From positions 43,648,278-43,712,277 of the forward strand of contig NC_088784.1 of assembly GCF_958450345.1 (NCBI RefSeq): a stretch of DNA of 64,000 nucleotides. Direction: 5' to 3'. A program made the position numbers and the translations under genes. This DNA comes from Calliphora vicina (taxonomy: Eukaryota > Arthropoda > Insecta > Diptera > Calliphoridae). A model generated the notes under the pieces. The model worked only from the letters and a program-made list of their open reading frames with translations. It had not been told where the DNA came from and did not search any database. Below are positions 23,271 to 34,617 of this stretch, piece after piece; within the stretch, counting starts at the first letter, position 1; each line of letters begins with the position of its first letter.

Positions 23271-23808
23271 AACCACAACAACTGACCGATAATAGCCACT
23301 GGAGGGGTGCAATATGAAGCCGACCGCTATTAATTTTCCACCCCCAAAATTTGTCTGAGTTTTGTATCTTGCGGCTTTTTTAGTCAATCCTAGAGGTAGT
23401 TTTCAACGCACGTGATTTTCATTGTTAAAATATCAGGTGCCCCAGAAACAAATTTTTGGAATCAAGTGGAAATATTTTATGGCCCTTCTCCGAAGTACCA
23501 GTTTATTTATTATTTTATGACATTTGACTTTAAGAAGTGGGTGGAGAGGTAGAAGTTGACAGGTAGGTTATTTATATGGTGGTTTATTTTTATTATTATT
23601 TGTAACATTTGGTTAAACTAGGTACTTTAGTATGTAAGCCCTTCTTGACCCTAATAAAAGATTTTAGACTCATTCATTAAAACGTACTACCTATATGATC
23701 TTAAAAAACTATTTATTGTCATTCTGAAGACATACGGAAATCAGTTTTTTAGAAACAGCGTTAAAGTTAAGACGTGTGCTATTTACATAAATACTTACAA
23801 AATTCAAA

Positions 23809-25827
23809 ATGTCTACGACTTCTAAAAAGGCTAAGGTTGAAAATGAAATTTATTCGCCTTTTTGTTTTAATCCCTTTAACAAAATGAAGCACAGATCATC
23901 AGATATGCGAAATATTTCCGACGGCTTATTAAAAAAATTCCCTACGCTGTCAAAACGATTGAAAATTTGTGGATCATGCAGGAAAGAGCTCGGAAAGTTG
24001 AACGAATTACCGAATTTGAATAGTAATGAGCCTTGCGTTGAAGTTATTCCAGATGAAGACAAAAGTAATTCCGAGAATGAAGATAGAACTGTTGAATCAA
24101 CGAATGAGTGTCGAAACCAATACCATAAGGATGCAGTAGAAGTTCTTGAACAAATAAAAGAGAAATACAAAACGTCACAGAGTGAAGCTGAAAGAATTCA
24201 ACATCTCACGCTTGCTCCAAGAACATGGAGTTCTGCAAAAACAATGACTGAGTTTGGAACGTCTCAACGAAAAGCAAGAATTGCTAAACAATTGGTTGCT
24301 GAGCATGGGATTCTCACACTCCCAAACAAAAAGAAGGGAAAAACTTTGGAGTGCGATACTAAATCTCTAATAACTCAGTTTTATCAGCGAGATGATATGA
24401 GTCGCGTGATGCCAGGGATGAAAGACTGGATGTCTGTACGAATCGATGGCAAGAAAGTTCAAATGCAGAAGAGAATGGTTCTCTGTAACCTGAATGAATT
24501 ATTCGCAACATTTCAATCTGAATACGAGGATGTCAAAATTGGATTCACAAAATTTACACAACTGAGGCCAAAACATTGCGTTTTGGCAGGAAGCAGCGGA
24601 ACTCACACAGTATGTGTTTGTATTTACCATCAAAATGTTAAATTGATGTTGAAGGAAATCAACTTAAATTACTTAAAAGATGATTCATCAGAAGATTTAC
24701 ACCATTACCGCGATTGCCTTAAATTGACTATGTGCCCTAATGCTACAACTTCTTGCCACTTAGGTGAATGTTAGAATTGCCCGGAAACCACATCCATCAA
24801 AGAAAATTTAATCAACTCTTTTGATCGAGAATGTATTGAGGAGTTAAAATTTGAATCTTGGCTTCAGACTGAAAGATGCACACTGAAAACCATAATTTTA
24901 AATGTGGATGATTTTGTGGAAGAACTGTGTAGAGGATTGCTAAATTTGAGAACCCATGACTTTTTAGTCAAAGAGCAGTGGTCATTCTTCAAGGACTTGA
25001 AAACACATTTGAAGTCTGGTGAATTCATTATTTCATTTGATTTCGCAGAGAACTATAAATATGTTCTTTAGGATTCCATACAAGCATTCCACTTCAATAA
25101 CGACCAAGCAACTATATTCACAGTAGTTATTTACTACATGAAAGAAGAAAACCTGGAACACAAAAGTATGGCAATCATATCCGACGATTTAAAACATGAC
25201 ACCGTTGCAGTTTATGAGTACCAGAAGATAATACTAAATTATCTAAAATCAAAATTTACAGTAGAAAAGGTATACTACGTTTCGGACGGAGCTCGTCAAC
25301 ATTTTAAAAACAAAAGTAGCTTCGCAAATCTTACAGCTCATGAAAAAGATTTTGGAATGCCAGCTGAGTGGCATTTTCATCCTACTGCTCATGGTAAAGG
25401 AGCATGTGATGGTATTGGAGCAAACCTCAAAAGAAATGCAGCGAAGTATAGCCTCCAGTGCTCTCATCAAGATCGCATCTTAGATGCGACTGCTTTATTC
25501 CATTGGGCAAAGAATTATTGTAAAGAAACTAAAATAGTTTTTATTAGCAAAGAGGATCATGAGGAAACATTGAAAACACTAAAGAGCAGATTCGATGCTG
25601 CGGTAACAATCGATGGCACTGCTCAATACCATGCTTTCATACCGCTTGTCGATGGAAGACTCAAATTAAAAAAGTTTTCTGCATCTACTCAATGCGATTT
25701 CTTTCCAAAGCCAAAAAAGAAGCCAGCAGCGAAATCAGTAACTGAATCTAATAACGCCAAGAAAGGATTGAAAAAAAAGCAGCTAATAAAGGTGACAAAT
25801 GAGGAGGATAAAAGTATGGATATTTGA
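23809..25827 (+). pseudogene. Transposase of the long-TIR transposon, broken by two TAG codons
   Basis: One continuous frame of 672 codons starts at an ATG in AAAATGTCT. It is interrupted only by TAG at codon 322 (24772) and codon 421 (25069), giving 321- and 229-aa pieces on either side. Visible features are a possible zinc pair CGSC (C54, C57), a basic central region, LRPKHCVLAGSSGTHTVCVC (about 260-280), a Cys-rich CPNATTSCHLGEC block before the first stop, and then FDFAENY (D411), YVSDGARQHFKN (D493) and HGKGACDGIG (D534). These three Asp residues are my candidates for a DDD/E active site. The C-terminus is Lys-rich (KPKKKPAAKS), perhaps a nuclear signal. The enzyme would cut the inverted repeats and move the element; this copy cannot make it in full. 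Confidence 0.8.
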
Positions 25828-26124
25828 AAATTTAAAAACTTCATAAATTAAGTGTAAAAATAGTTATTATATAAATTGATCTATTGTGATTAAGATTAAA
25901 TTTTACTAAATTATTCATCTTTTTATTATTATTATTATTATATATTAAATTAATTATTATTACAAATAAATAACAAAATTAAATTATTCAACATTTCCAT
26001 AGAAAAAAAGTGATTTTTATTCCTGAGGTTAACATATTATGGGTATTACAGTATCGAGGCTATGAAATTTTAGTTGGGTATGTTACATACCATCGGAAAG
26101 GTTAATGTGTCTAGTTTCTCTGCG

Positions 26125-26833
26125 TAAGTTTAATTTTTAAGGTTTACACACAAATATGAAAAAAAATAAAATAGTGCAAATTTAAAAACCTTTGTCTTGA
26201 GTTACAAAACATTTATTTTGATAGATATCCCACTCGCATCCCACTAAGCGACCAAAAAGGTTTTAAAGGAAAAGACCTAAGCTTTCTTTTAAGAAAAAAA
26301 AATTAATAAAAAAAGAGTCCATTTTGGAAAAAAAAAGTCAAAAAGGTTTTTGATTTTTCAAAAAAAAGTAAAAAATTGTATGTCTTGAGTTACAAAACAT
26401 TTTTTTTATAGATATCCCACTCGCATCCCACTAAGCGACAAAAAGGATGTTAAAGGAAAACACATAAGCTTTCTTCTGAGCAAAAAAAAAATTAAAAAAG
26501 GGTCCATTTTTTTAAAAAAAGTCAACAAAGTTTTTGATTTTGCAAAAAAATTCAAAAATTTTAAATCTTGAGTTACAAAATATTTTTTTTGATAGATATC
26601 CCACTCGCATCCCACTAAGCGACCATATAGGTCGCTTAGGAAAAGACCTAAGCTTTCTTAAAAAAAATAAAAAAAAAAAATAAAAAGGGCACATTTTGAA
26701 AAAAAAAGTCAAAAATATTTTTGATTTAAAAAAAAAAATCAAAAATATTTTATTAAATTTTTTTTCGAAAGATTGCATAAATAGCTATCTAAACTATTTG
26801 GGACACATTTTGCTAAGAACAATAGGTAATAAG
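26125..26833. repeat. Right terminal inverted repeat with three subterminal units
   Basis: Inverse of the left repeat with only scattered differences, including the three CTCGCATCCCACTAAGCGAC cores. Close arm identity suggests a young insertion. Confidence 0.9.
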
Positions 26834-27790
26834 TTATATGGATAAAAAAACACCTGTTTGGCCAAAATGTCAAATTTTGACCTCCTATAACTCAGAGAGT
26901 TCTTGACCGATCTTGTTGAAAAATGGTGTCCGAATTACTATCCAATAGAACTAAAATTGGTGCAAATTTCATCGCGATCGGAAGACATCGATTTCAAAAG
27001 TTGGTTCACTTGACATGAAATGCCCCATATGTATGTCAATTGTCAAACATTTTTTCTGAAATAATAAAAAGCTGAAAAATGTTTACAAAAGCGAATTGAA
27101 ATTGTTCAACAATTATTTGAAATGTTGCGAATAATAAATTAAATAAATTAAAATGCATAATATATTCTAAACTTTTGCAACAAACTGCAAATATGCTGCT
27201 TTATATCGGTTTCTGTTACACCAAAATTTCTGTTAAGTCAGTACGTGTTTGAATTCAAAATTTACATTTGATATGTTAATAACATTTTGCATGAAATATA
27301 TGAAAAAACGTAAACAATTTTCAAAGGGGGCCAGGTTTGTCGCACTTCTGAGGAGTAAATAATGGCTTATTATATAAGTATTTGACATTGTTGAAAACAT
27401 TATGACTTGAGGATTGACATTTTAATTAAATAATTTTATAAAATTATGGGACTTCATTTACCTTAAAAACTAAAAAAAATGTTCATATGGTGATTTTCCA
27501 CGAATAAAAATATAAAATTTGAATCAATGTAAAATTTTAACGATTAAAGGTATCATAACAAAACTTGGAACCAATATAGACTCAAATGTCCTGAAATCAA
27601 TGGCATTCGAATTTTTGAAATTTTTATTTTCAAATACCGAAATTCCTAAAACGGGGAAATGTGTTCCAAAAACTGAGTTTTTTTTAGAAAATTGTCTACT
27701 GTGATAGTCAAAATACATAGTAGGTATTTAAGAAACATATGGGGTTATACAAATATGGAGCTTTTTCGTGGATCAGTGCTTTGCCTTTTT
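26834..27790. other. Spacer, no gene recognised
   Basis: 26850-27030 (AACTCAGAGAGTTCTTGACC, ATCGCGATCGGAAGACATCG) looks like a dispersed repeat, with a short echo (AATTACTATCCAATAG) at about 57767. The complementary frames at 27519-27718 are unconvincing. Confidence 0.35.
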
Positions 27791-28090
27791 ATAATTTTTT
27801 ACTAAAACTGAATTTTGTTTTAAAATTGGCAAAGTTTTGATAGGACTTGTCCGCTTAATTGAGCCAAATTTTTCTTTACATTAAGTTATCTTTCCGGATC
27901 ATATAAAAATTATTTTTAAAATCGACCGGTTTCGGTTTTATATAATTTTTTACTAAAACTGAATTTTGTTTTAAAATTGGCAAAGTTTTGATAGGACTTG
28001 TCCGCTTAATTGAGCCAAATTTTTCTTTACATTAAGTTATCTTTCCGGATCATATAAAAATTCTTTTTAAAATCGACCGGTTTCGGTTTT
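27791..28090. repeat. Two-copy tandem duplication, 151-bp period
   Basis: ATAATTTTTTACTAAAACTG begins both units (27791 and 27942). They are nearly identical through GATAGGACTTGTCCGCTTAA and AAATCGACCGGTTTCGGTTT. No coding content. Confidence 0.92.
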
Positions 28091-28419
28091 CTTTAACTTT
28101 TTGTTTTTTTGACAAACCGGTTTTTTAAGACGTTTAACCGGTTTCAGCGTAATACTTTGTAAAGCTTATTTGAAGGATCTGCTGTAAAAGCTTTTATTTT
28201 TTCTGTGAAATTACTAAATTTATATCTCAACAATTTAAAATCAACTAAAAATTTAATATGGCAATTCTTTAGTTTAGTGTACAAAAGTAAGAATACACTA
28301 TTTTTGTAGATGTTATACTGTGGTATGAAAATGTATTAAGTCCATTTTGTGATATTCAAACAAGTCCATGTTTTTTTCAAAATTGCCAAAATATTAGGTC
28401 TGTTCATTTACTTTCCCAG

Positions 28420-28820
28420 TAAATACTTGCAACGAGAGAATAAAATCAAAATTTACAAAATTACTCTCTTAAATTCTCAAAAATAGTAAAAAGTATATGA
28501 ACGCTTTTCCAGTAACAATTGTTTTATACACACAATTTTCTTATTTTATTCCTTTTAAAATGTATAAATACTCACATTTTCTTTAATTTTATTGAAAATT
28601 CTTTTGTTTTGAAATTTTTTCACCACAAAAATAAAATTTTAAACAAATAAACAATAACACAAAACATATAAAATATAAGCTGCTAACTATTACGAGTTCA
28701 AAATAGAACTTGTAATAGTTTGCAACGAGAGAACACTCTCTAAAATTTATACGCTCTTGATTTTTTCTCTACTTGCAAGTTTTTGAGTTAATGAACGCTT
28801 TTCCAGTAACAATTGTTACT
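28420..28820. repeat. Diverged direct repeat pair hosting the hAT insertion
   Basis: TTGCAACGAGAGAA occurs near 28429 and 28719, and ATGAACGCTTTTCCAGTAAC followed by AATTGTT near 28497 and 28791, about 293 bp apart. The second unit is the site of the hAT element at 28827. Confidence 0.65.
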
Positions 28821-28826
28821 AACTAG

Positions 28827-29924
28827 TAGGGTATTCAATCGATTAACCGTTAATCGGTTAACCGATTAATTTTGGACGGTTAACTGTTCGAATAATTTGA
28901 AATTGCCGATTTTCAAATAACAAATAAACCGATTAATTTGTGTCGATTAACCGATTAACCGAAATTCCTTGTTTTTTGCACTTTAAATTTTGTTTTGTAT
29001 TTATTTTTTCATTTCAATTCAAATTCAAATTTCAAATTAAAATTAGATATTTTTTGAACATCCAATAAACATGTTTAGTGAGTATGTATAACAACTGACA
29101 TATTTAATTTACATGTATTTGAAACTTTGTTTGTATTTACATGTATAGACGAAACTTTTTTTTTGAAATGAGTCTTTTATCATAACTGAACGAAACTATT
29201 AAATTAATCAATATCCAAAAAGGAATATTCTTGATTTCTCCAAAATATACAATCAGCGAGAGAGTTTTTTCCAAGAAAAGTTTTATAAAATCTAAAGAAA
29301 AAAATCGTTTAAATTATATTCTTTAAGATCTCACTAAAACTATAAAAACTCACACATCGCTCATTTGCTGCAACAACGTCATAATTCATAATTCTTTGAA
29401 TATTTTATGACATTTTACTATTTCTTAAATAAATTTTCAACAAGTCATGCGATTTCAGAAATTTAATAGGAGATTTTAATATCTTTCTAACCTGTATTTA
29501 ACCCAAATTTTTACTTATCAAATATACGAGAAAACATGAATTTTTACAATGTTTACAACAAAAAAACACCCTCACACAAAAAATATTTTTTTTTTTGAAA
29601 ACTGATAAAACTATATGAAAGATTATAGAACAGCGCATATTTTGTATTACTCAGTTCAATAAACACGGATTTTGAGTAATGACGTTGTTGCAGCAAATAG
29701 GCGATATGTTTACAAAAATGATCTCAAATACCTTATTTGCCATTTTTTATGTTTTTGTATACAAAATTCGTTGTTGTATTTTCAATTTGAAATTAAAATA
29801 TAAATTATTCGGTTAATCGAATAATTTCAAATTAACCGATTATTAACCGATTAAATCTAAACCTCGATTAATTATTTGCTCGATTAACCGATTAAACCAG
29901 AAACCCGATTAATTGAATACCCTA
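28827..29924. mobile_element. hAT-type non-autonomous element, copy 2 (uninterrupted)
   Basis: TAGGGTATTCAATCGATT to TTAATTGAATACCCTA, 1,098 bp, flanked by the 8-bp duplication CTAACTAG (28819-28826, 29925-29932). It is the reverse-oriented sister of 13670-15907 and lacks both insertions found there. No transposase gene. Confidence 0.87.
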
Positions 29925-29932
29925 CTAACTAG

Positions 29933-30399
29933 TAACAACTTTTAGTTATTGAACATAGCTATTATCTCAATCAAATTGAATTTTGTATAACTACATTATT
30001 AAATATGTAATTGCGCAAAACTTGTTTTAATTAATTTAATAATTTTAACCCAAAAACGTAAATCATAACTAAAAATTTAAGCAAATATTGGATCATTTTG
30101 AAATAAATTATCATCTCGACTTTTGATATTATAAACGTTGCTCCAAAGTCATTTGAGAGCAACAGTGGTGACATTGGAGACTTTAAATAAAATACCAGAG
30201 TTAAATCATACAATTAAAGAATATGTGCAAAGATAATTAAAAAAATATATAAAAGTCCATTAAGAAATAAGTAAAAGAAAATGTGATTATAAGTCCAAAA
30301 AGGGCTTATAAGTAGACAACGCCAACATTGATTACTGAAACTGCTTCTTAGAACAAGTTAAAAACATAACAATTTCAAATAAGAAGAACTAGTTGTGGA
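29933..30399. other. AT-rich spacer
   Basis: No gene or repeat end recognised. The 60-aa minus frame at 30031-30213 has no supporting features. Confidence 0.4.
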
Positions 30400-30726
30400 A
30401 CAATTCCTAAGAATGTCAGCACATAAAAAATATAATAACCCATTTTATATGGCCAAATATGTCCCAAAACTTAAAAAAAACATTTTTGGGATTTTGCAAC
30501 GCTGTTTTGGGAATTGCAGGATTCCTGATTACAAATTAAAAATTTGTTTTTATTTTTCCATTTTCAATACAAATTTAATATCAATTTTAAAATCTTGTAT
30601 CTTTGCAAAAACTCAATAAAAAGCATTTTTTGTTATATTTTTTCAAAAAGTATTCCATGAATGTTTTAATTGTCGAAAGTTATATATATTTTTGAAAAAT
30701 AGATAAAATTCCTTATCCATTGATCA

Positions 30727-30733
30727 TACATAC

Positions 30734-30764
<31 letters not shown>
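30727..30764. repeat. (GTAT)n / (TACA)n target tract at the LINE 3' junction
   Basis: Consecutive TATG units touch the LINE poly-A tail (seen as T12 at 30765-30776). A related GTAT tract abuts the LINE 5' end at 34999-35018, so the element sits inside one microsatellite. Confidence 0.85.
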
Positions 30765-30936
30765 TTTTTTTTTTTTCATTAGGCAGGTGTAAATCTTGCA
30801 TAGATATCCGTGATTTAATAATACCAACGGATTATGTCGGATTCATACCGACTAAAGCACCGCCTTCGTCATCCTAAATCCCTACGGAACTGGCTATAAA
30901 GATATTGCGTCGCAGGGCGGGATAGCCTTTGTTAGG

Positions 30937-33560
30937 TTATGTGTCTCTTATTGTAGATTCTCGTCTGAGTTCCTCTTCCATCCTAAGATTCGCATGGATA
31001 CGTTTTATCATCTTGTCTATTGCGTCCCAATTTTCCCTATTATGTAGCATATTCTCAACAATGTTTTGAGTATTTAATTGTCTTCCAACCACTTCTTCAG
31101 CCATTTGACGGTCCTGTACAAAACGTGGACAGTCGAACATAACATGCTCTGGATCTTCCGCTTGGTTTGGGCAGTGTGGACATTCCGGGGAATCGTCCAG
31201 TCCAAATCGGTACAGGTAGCTTCTGTAGCCTCCATGTCCAGATAGAAACTGCGTTAGGTAGTAATTTACTTCGCCGTATCTTCTGTTCAGCCATACCTCT
31301 ATTTTGGGTATTAATCTGAAAGTCCACCTTCCTTTGCGGCTTTCTTCCCATCTATTCTGCCATAATCTTATGGATAGTTCTCTATCGAGTTTACGTGTAC
31401 ATCTTTGCTCTGCACCTATCCTGGATTCGTATACTCGTTTAGATTCCTCTGCCAACATTTCTATAGGGATCATTCCAGATATGACGTAGGCTGCATCTTC
31501 AGAAGTCGTTCGGAAGGAGCAGCATACACGTAGAGTTGATAGCCTATATACTGATACCAATTTTCTTACTGTCCATTTTACTTGGAGGGCTCCTGACCAT
31601 ATGGGAGCAGCGTAAAGGATCACAGAGCTGACCACTGTGGATATTATTTTTCGTTTGTATTGCTTTGGTCCACCTACATTCGGCATCATTATTTCCAGAG
31701 CCGCTCTAACATTTGAAGCCTTTTTATGGACGTATTCGATGTGTGCCTTAAAGTTTAGTCTTGCATCTATTATAACTCCAAGGTATTTTAGGTGATTTTT
31801 CGATTTCACCTGATGATCTCCTATTACTACATTCATGTATTCCCTTTTTCGCCGACTAGTAATTAAAACTACTTCGGTTTTATGTTCTGCTAACTGTAAT
31901 CCAGCACATTTCATCCAATTTCTAATAGTCCATACTACTTCATTAGAGATCAGATCCACTTCATCCAAGTGTCTTGCTGCAATTGTTACTGCAATATCAT
32001 CTGCAAAGCCTATTATATTTGCTTCTTCTGGAATATTAAGCATAAGGACATCGTTGTACATAATGTTCCACAGTAAAGGGCCAAGTACCGAACCTTGTGA
32101 AACGCCTGCGGTAATATTGTACGTTTTTATTCCATCGTCGGTGTGGTAGCACAGCTGTCTGTTTGTGAAATAACTTCTTATCATCCGTGTTAGGTAATCT
32201 GGTATTCCGAGTCTGCATAATGTTTCAATTATTCTCCCCCAATTTGCTGAGTTGAACGCATTCTTTACATCAAGAGTTATTATTCCACAATATTTCTTGT
32301 TATATTGCTGTCACCATCCGTATTGCATCTATAGTTGATCTTGCCTTTCTGAATCCATATTGTCGGTTTGACAAACCTTCTTTTTCCTCTACAATTGGTA
32401 GCAGTCGGTTATATATAACTTTTTCTAGTATTTTCCCATTCGTGTCGAGAAGACATATCGGTCTATACGCTGAGGGATCTCCAGGGCATTTATTAGGCTT
32501 TGGGATGAGCACTAGTGTTTGCCTTTTCCAGGCGTTATGAAAAACTCCTTCCTTAAGGCATTGATTAAATAAATCAACGAATGTTTTGGTTGATGTTTTA
32601 ATTGCTAACTTCAGCGCATTGTTTGGGATGCAGTCTGGTCCGGGTGCTTTCTTATCTCCAATTTTATCCGCTATTTTGATAAGTTCTTCTTCGGTTGTCA
32701 ACGATATATTTTCGATTGGGTTTATTCTTCCTATATTAGTTATGGTGTTCGTGTGTTGTGGAAACAAGACCTTAACTATTTTATCTAGTAGTAGAGTCTT
32801 GATGAAACCTGTTTTGCCATCTCCGTTGCTGTACCATTCAGATCCGAGTTGGTAACGAATTCCTGGATGAATGCTTCCTTGTTGAGTCTCTTAGAAGCCC
32901 AGCCAATATACTTTGCGCTATTTCTCTCTCTATGGAAATTGGTTCTATCTATGTTATTAATTGATAGTATAATAGCCTGGTGGTCACTGTGGGTGTATTG
33001 ATCGCTGACTATCCACTCCATATCTCTTGCCAAGCAACTACTCATGAATGTCAGATCCACCACTGAGCTCCCTCCCCTCGCACTGAATGTTGGTGTATTA
33101 CCATTATTTGCGAGCACTAGGTTTCGCCCGGAAAAAGCCTCTAGTAGAATGCGTCCTCTGGTGTTAGTTTTTCGGCTTCCCATTCAACAGCCCACGTGTT
33201 GAAGTCACCCGCTATAATTTTGGGATTGTGATGATCCGAGTCTCTTAGCAGGTGATCTAACATCTGCTCAAACTGCACTATTGTTGCGCTTGGATGAGCA
33301 TAACAGCTATAGATATGTATGCCTCCAATTTTAGCTCTTACGAATCCGTCTCCTGTGCTTTCAGATATTTCCTCTATTGCTCTGTTTCCGCATGCCCAAA
33401 TAACAGCTTTACCAGTTGAGTCCTTCACCCATACAGTACTTCTCATGTCTCTATAATGCTCGCTGATAATGGCGACATCAACACGTGTTTCGTAGATAAT
33501 ATGCGAAAGTAGGTCCTGTGCCGCCTGACAATGGTTGAGATTTAGTTGCACTAGTCTCAT
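30937..33560 (-). pseudogene. LINE ORF2 (endonuclease-reverse transcriptase), frameshifted
   Basis: Order along the minus strand: an APE-type endonuclease starting MRLVQLNLNHCQAAQDLL, with IAGDFNTW (about 33200) and, after a frameshift near 33183, THSDHQAIIL (about 32990). A linker follows with another break near 32780. The reverse transcriptase has KAPGPDCIPNNAL, AYRPICLL, YGFRKARSTIDAI, a frameshift near 32300, VKNAFNSANW, GVSQGSVLGPLLWNI and the catalytic GFADDIAV (about 32010). The thumb region and a C-terminal CPHC...H...C finger (about 31170) complete it. This enzyme nicks target DNA and primes cDNA synthesis. Domain order and the finger fit the R1 clade. Confidence 0.9.
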
Positions 33561-34602
33561 TTTCGCATTCTATTGAGTGCCTGTTTAAAAACAGGACATC
33601 TTCCACTCCCTGCTACGTGGTCTGTATCCGCGTTTTCCACTTGTTTACAGAACATACATTCTGGTTTCCTAGCGCAGTCCTTTGCTATATGTCCACTAAC
33701 TCCACATTTTATGCATAGCTTCGATCTGTCATGAGCACTTGTACATGTTTTGGAAATGTGGCCAAATTTTAAGCATCTGAAGCATTTCTTTAACAGAAGT
33801 TTTTCCCTTAGTCGGCATACCATCCATCCGATTCTGACCTTTCCGGTTTCGAGAGCTTTTCGGCCGAGCTCTGCAGGTAATATAATATTTGCAGTCTGAG
33901 TGCCACCATAACCCCTTCTGAGGCTCCTTATATCAGATTCCTTTATTTCTGAAACCCCTGTTTCCCCACTGATTTTTCCACCTCTTCTTGGAATTTTCCA
34001 ACATTTTCCTTATTGCCGTTCTTCACCTGGTTCTCTGGTTCTCTGCTTCTCTTTAAGTCATGTACGGGTGGACACGTTTCTGGTGTCGTCTGCGTGAATA
34101 AATCTTTTGTTTCTGGAACATTGGGTGATTCATTACACGATACTTCATCTCTAGCCTTGTTGTACATTGCCTTTATGGCTCTTGCTTGCTCCTTTATGGC
34201 ATGATGTACATTAGATTTGCCCTTCATGAATTCTATTAGCCCCGTTATCAGGTTCCCCAGTTCTATGAAAGGGTCCTTCCCAGAAGTGGTCTTCTCCTGA
34301 GCGGGAGATAGTACATTTGGTGTGTTTAGAACTGTCCCCGATGAAAAGCTTGGCGTTGTGGGTGGTGACCTTGCAACTTCGGAGTTTCTTCGAAAAGGGT
34401 TCACAACGTTCCACTGCTCCTTGTTTATTTTGCCTGTAGCTATACCTTCTATCTCAGCCAGGTGTGCTGCCGAGTTAGAAGTATTACAGTAGTATGATCT
34501 CGACGACTGAGAGACTGTTTTCACGCCCTCTAAAGCCGCCGGTACTGGGTTTATTACTCCCTGCACCGTAACCTTGGATTTCCGTTGTTCCATATTGTTC
34601 AT
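33557..34602 (-). pseudogene. LINE ORF1 (Gag-like, CCHC zinc knuckles), frameshifted
   Basis: The ORF starts MNNMEQRKSK just inside the poly-C run and reads 219 codons of polar, Ser/Lys/Glu-rich sequence with an acidic C-terminal part. A frameshift near 33945 follows. The downstream frame has the knuckles CFRCLKFGHISKTC and CIKCGVSGHIAKDC, then CMFCKQ...H (33557-33823). R1-type ORF1 proteins bind the element RNA and assemble particles with ORF2 protein. The stop TGA overlaps the ORF2 start in ATGA (33560-33557). Only the frameshift breaks it. Confidence 0.85.
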
Positions 34603-34603
34603 T

Positions 34604-34617
34604 GGGGGGGGGGGGGG
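34604..34617 (-). other. Poly-C run directly before LINE ORF1
   Basis: A homopolymer of 13-14 C on the LINE strand ends at the AATGAAC start context. Length may be unreliable in assembly. Confidence 0.7.

Larger units (their letters stand above)
22560..26833 (+). mobile_element. 4.27-kb DNA transposon with long terminal inverted repeats
   Basis: The ends CTTATTACCTATTGTTCTTA and its inverse TAAGAACAATAGGTAATAAG bound inverted repeats of about 710 bp, each containing three tandem subterminal units. A single transposase frame (23809-25827, plus) fills the middle, and an AT-rich 3' region with (TTA)n follows. I saw no convincing target-site duplication (left flank CCTG, right flank TTAT). The protein belongs to a family I remember from hydra, aphids and flies, possibly of the Sola group; I do not assert the superfamily. 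Confidence 0.85.

Noticed and set aside
22560..26833. TTAT/TTAA-type target-site duplication for the large transposon
   Set aside because: The bases next to the inverted ends (CCTG and TTAT) do not match as direct repeats, so none is reported.
31097..32855. Frames overlapping the LINE in other phases
   Set aside because: They are shadows of the R1-clade ORF2 on either strand.
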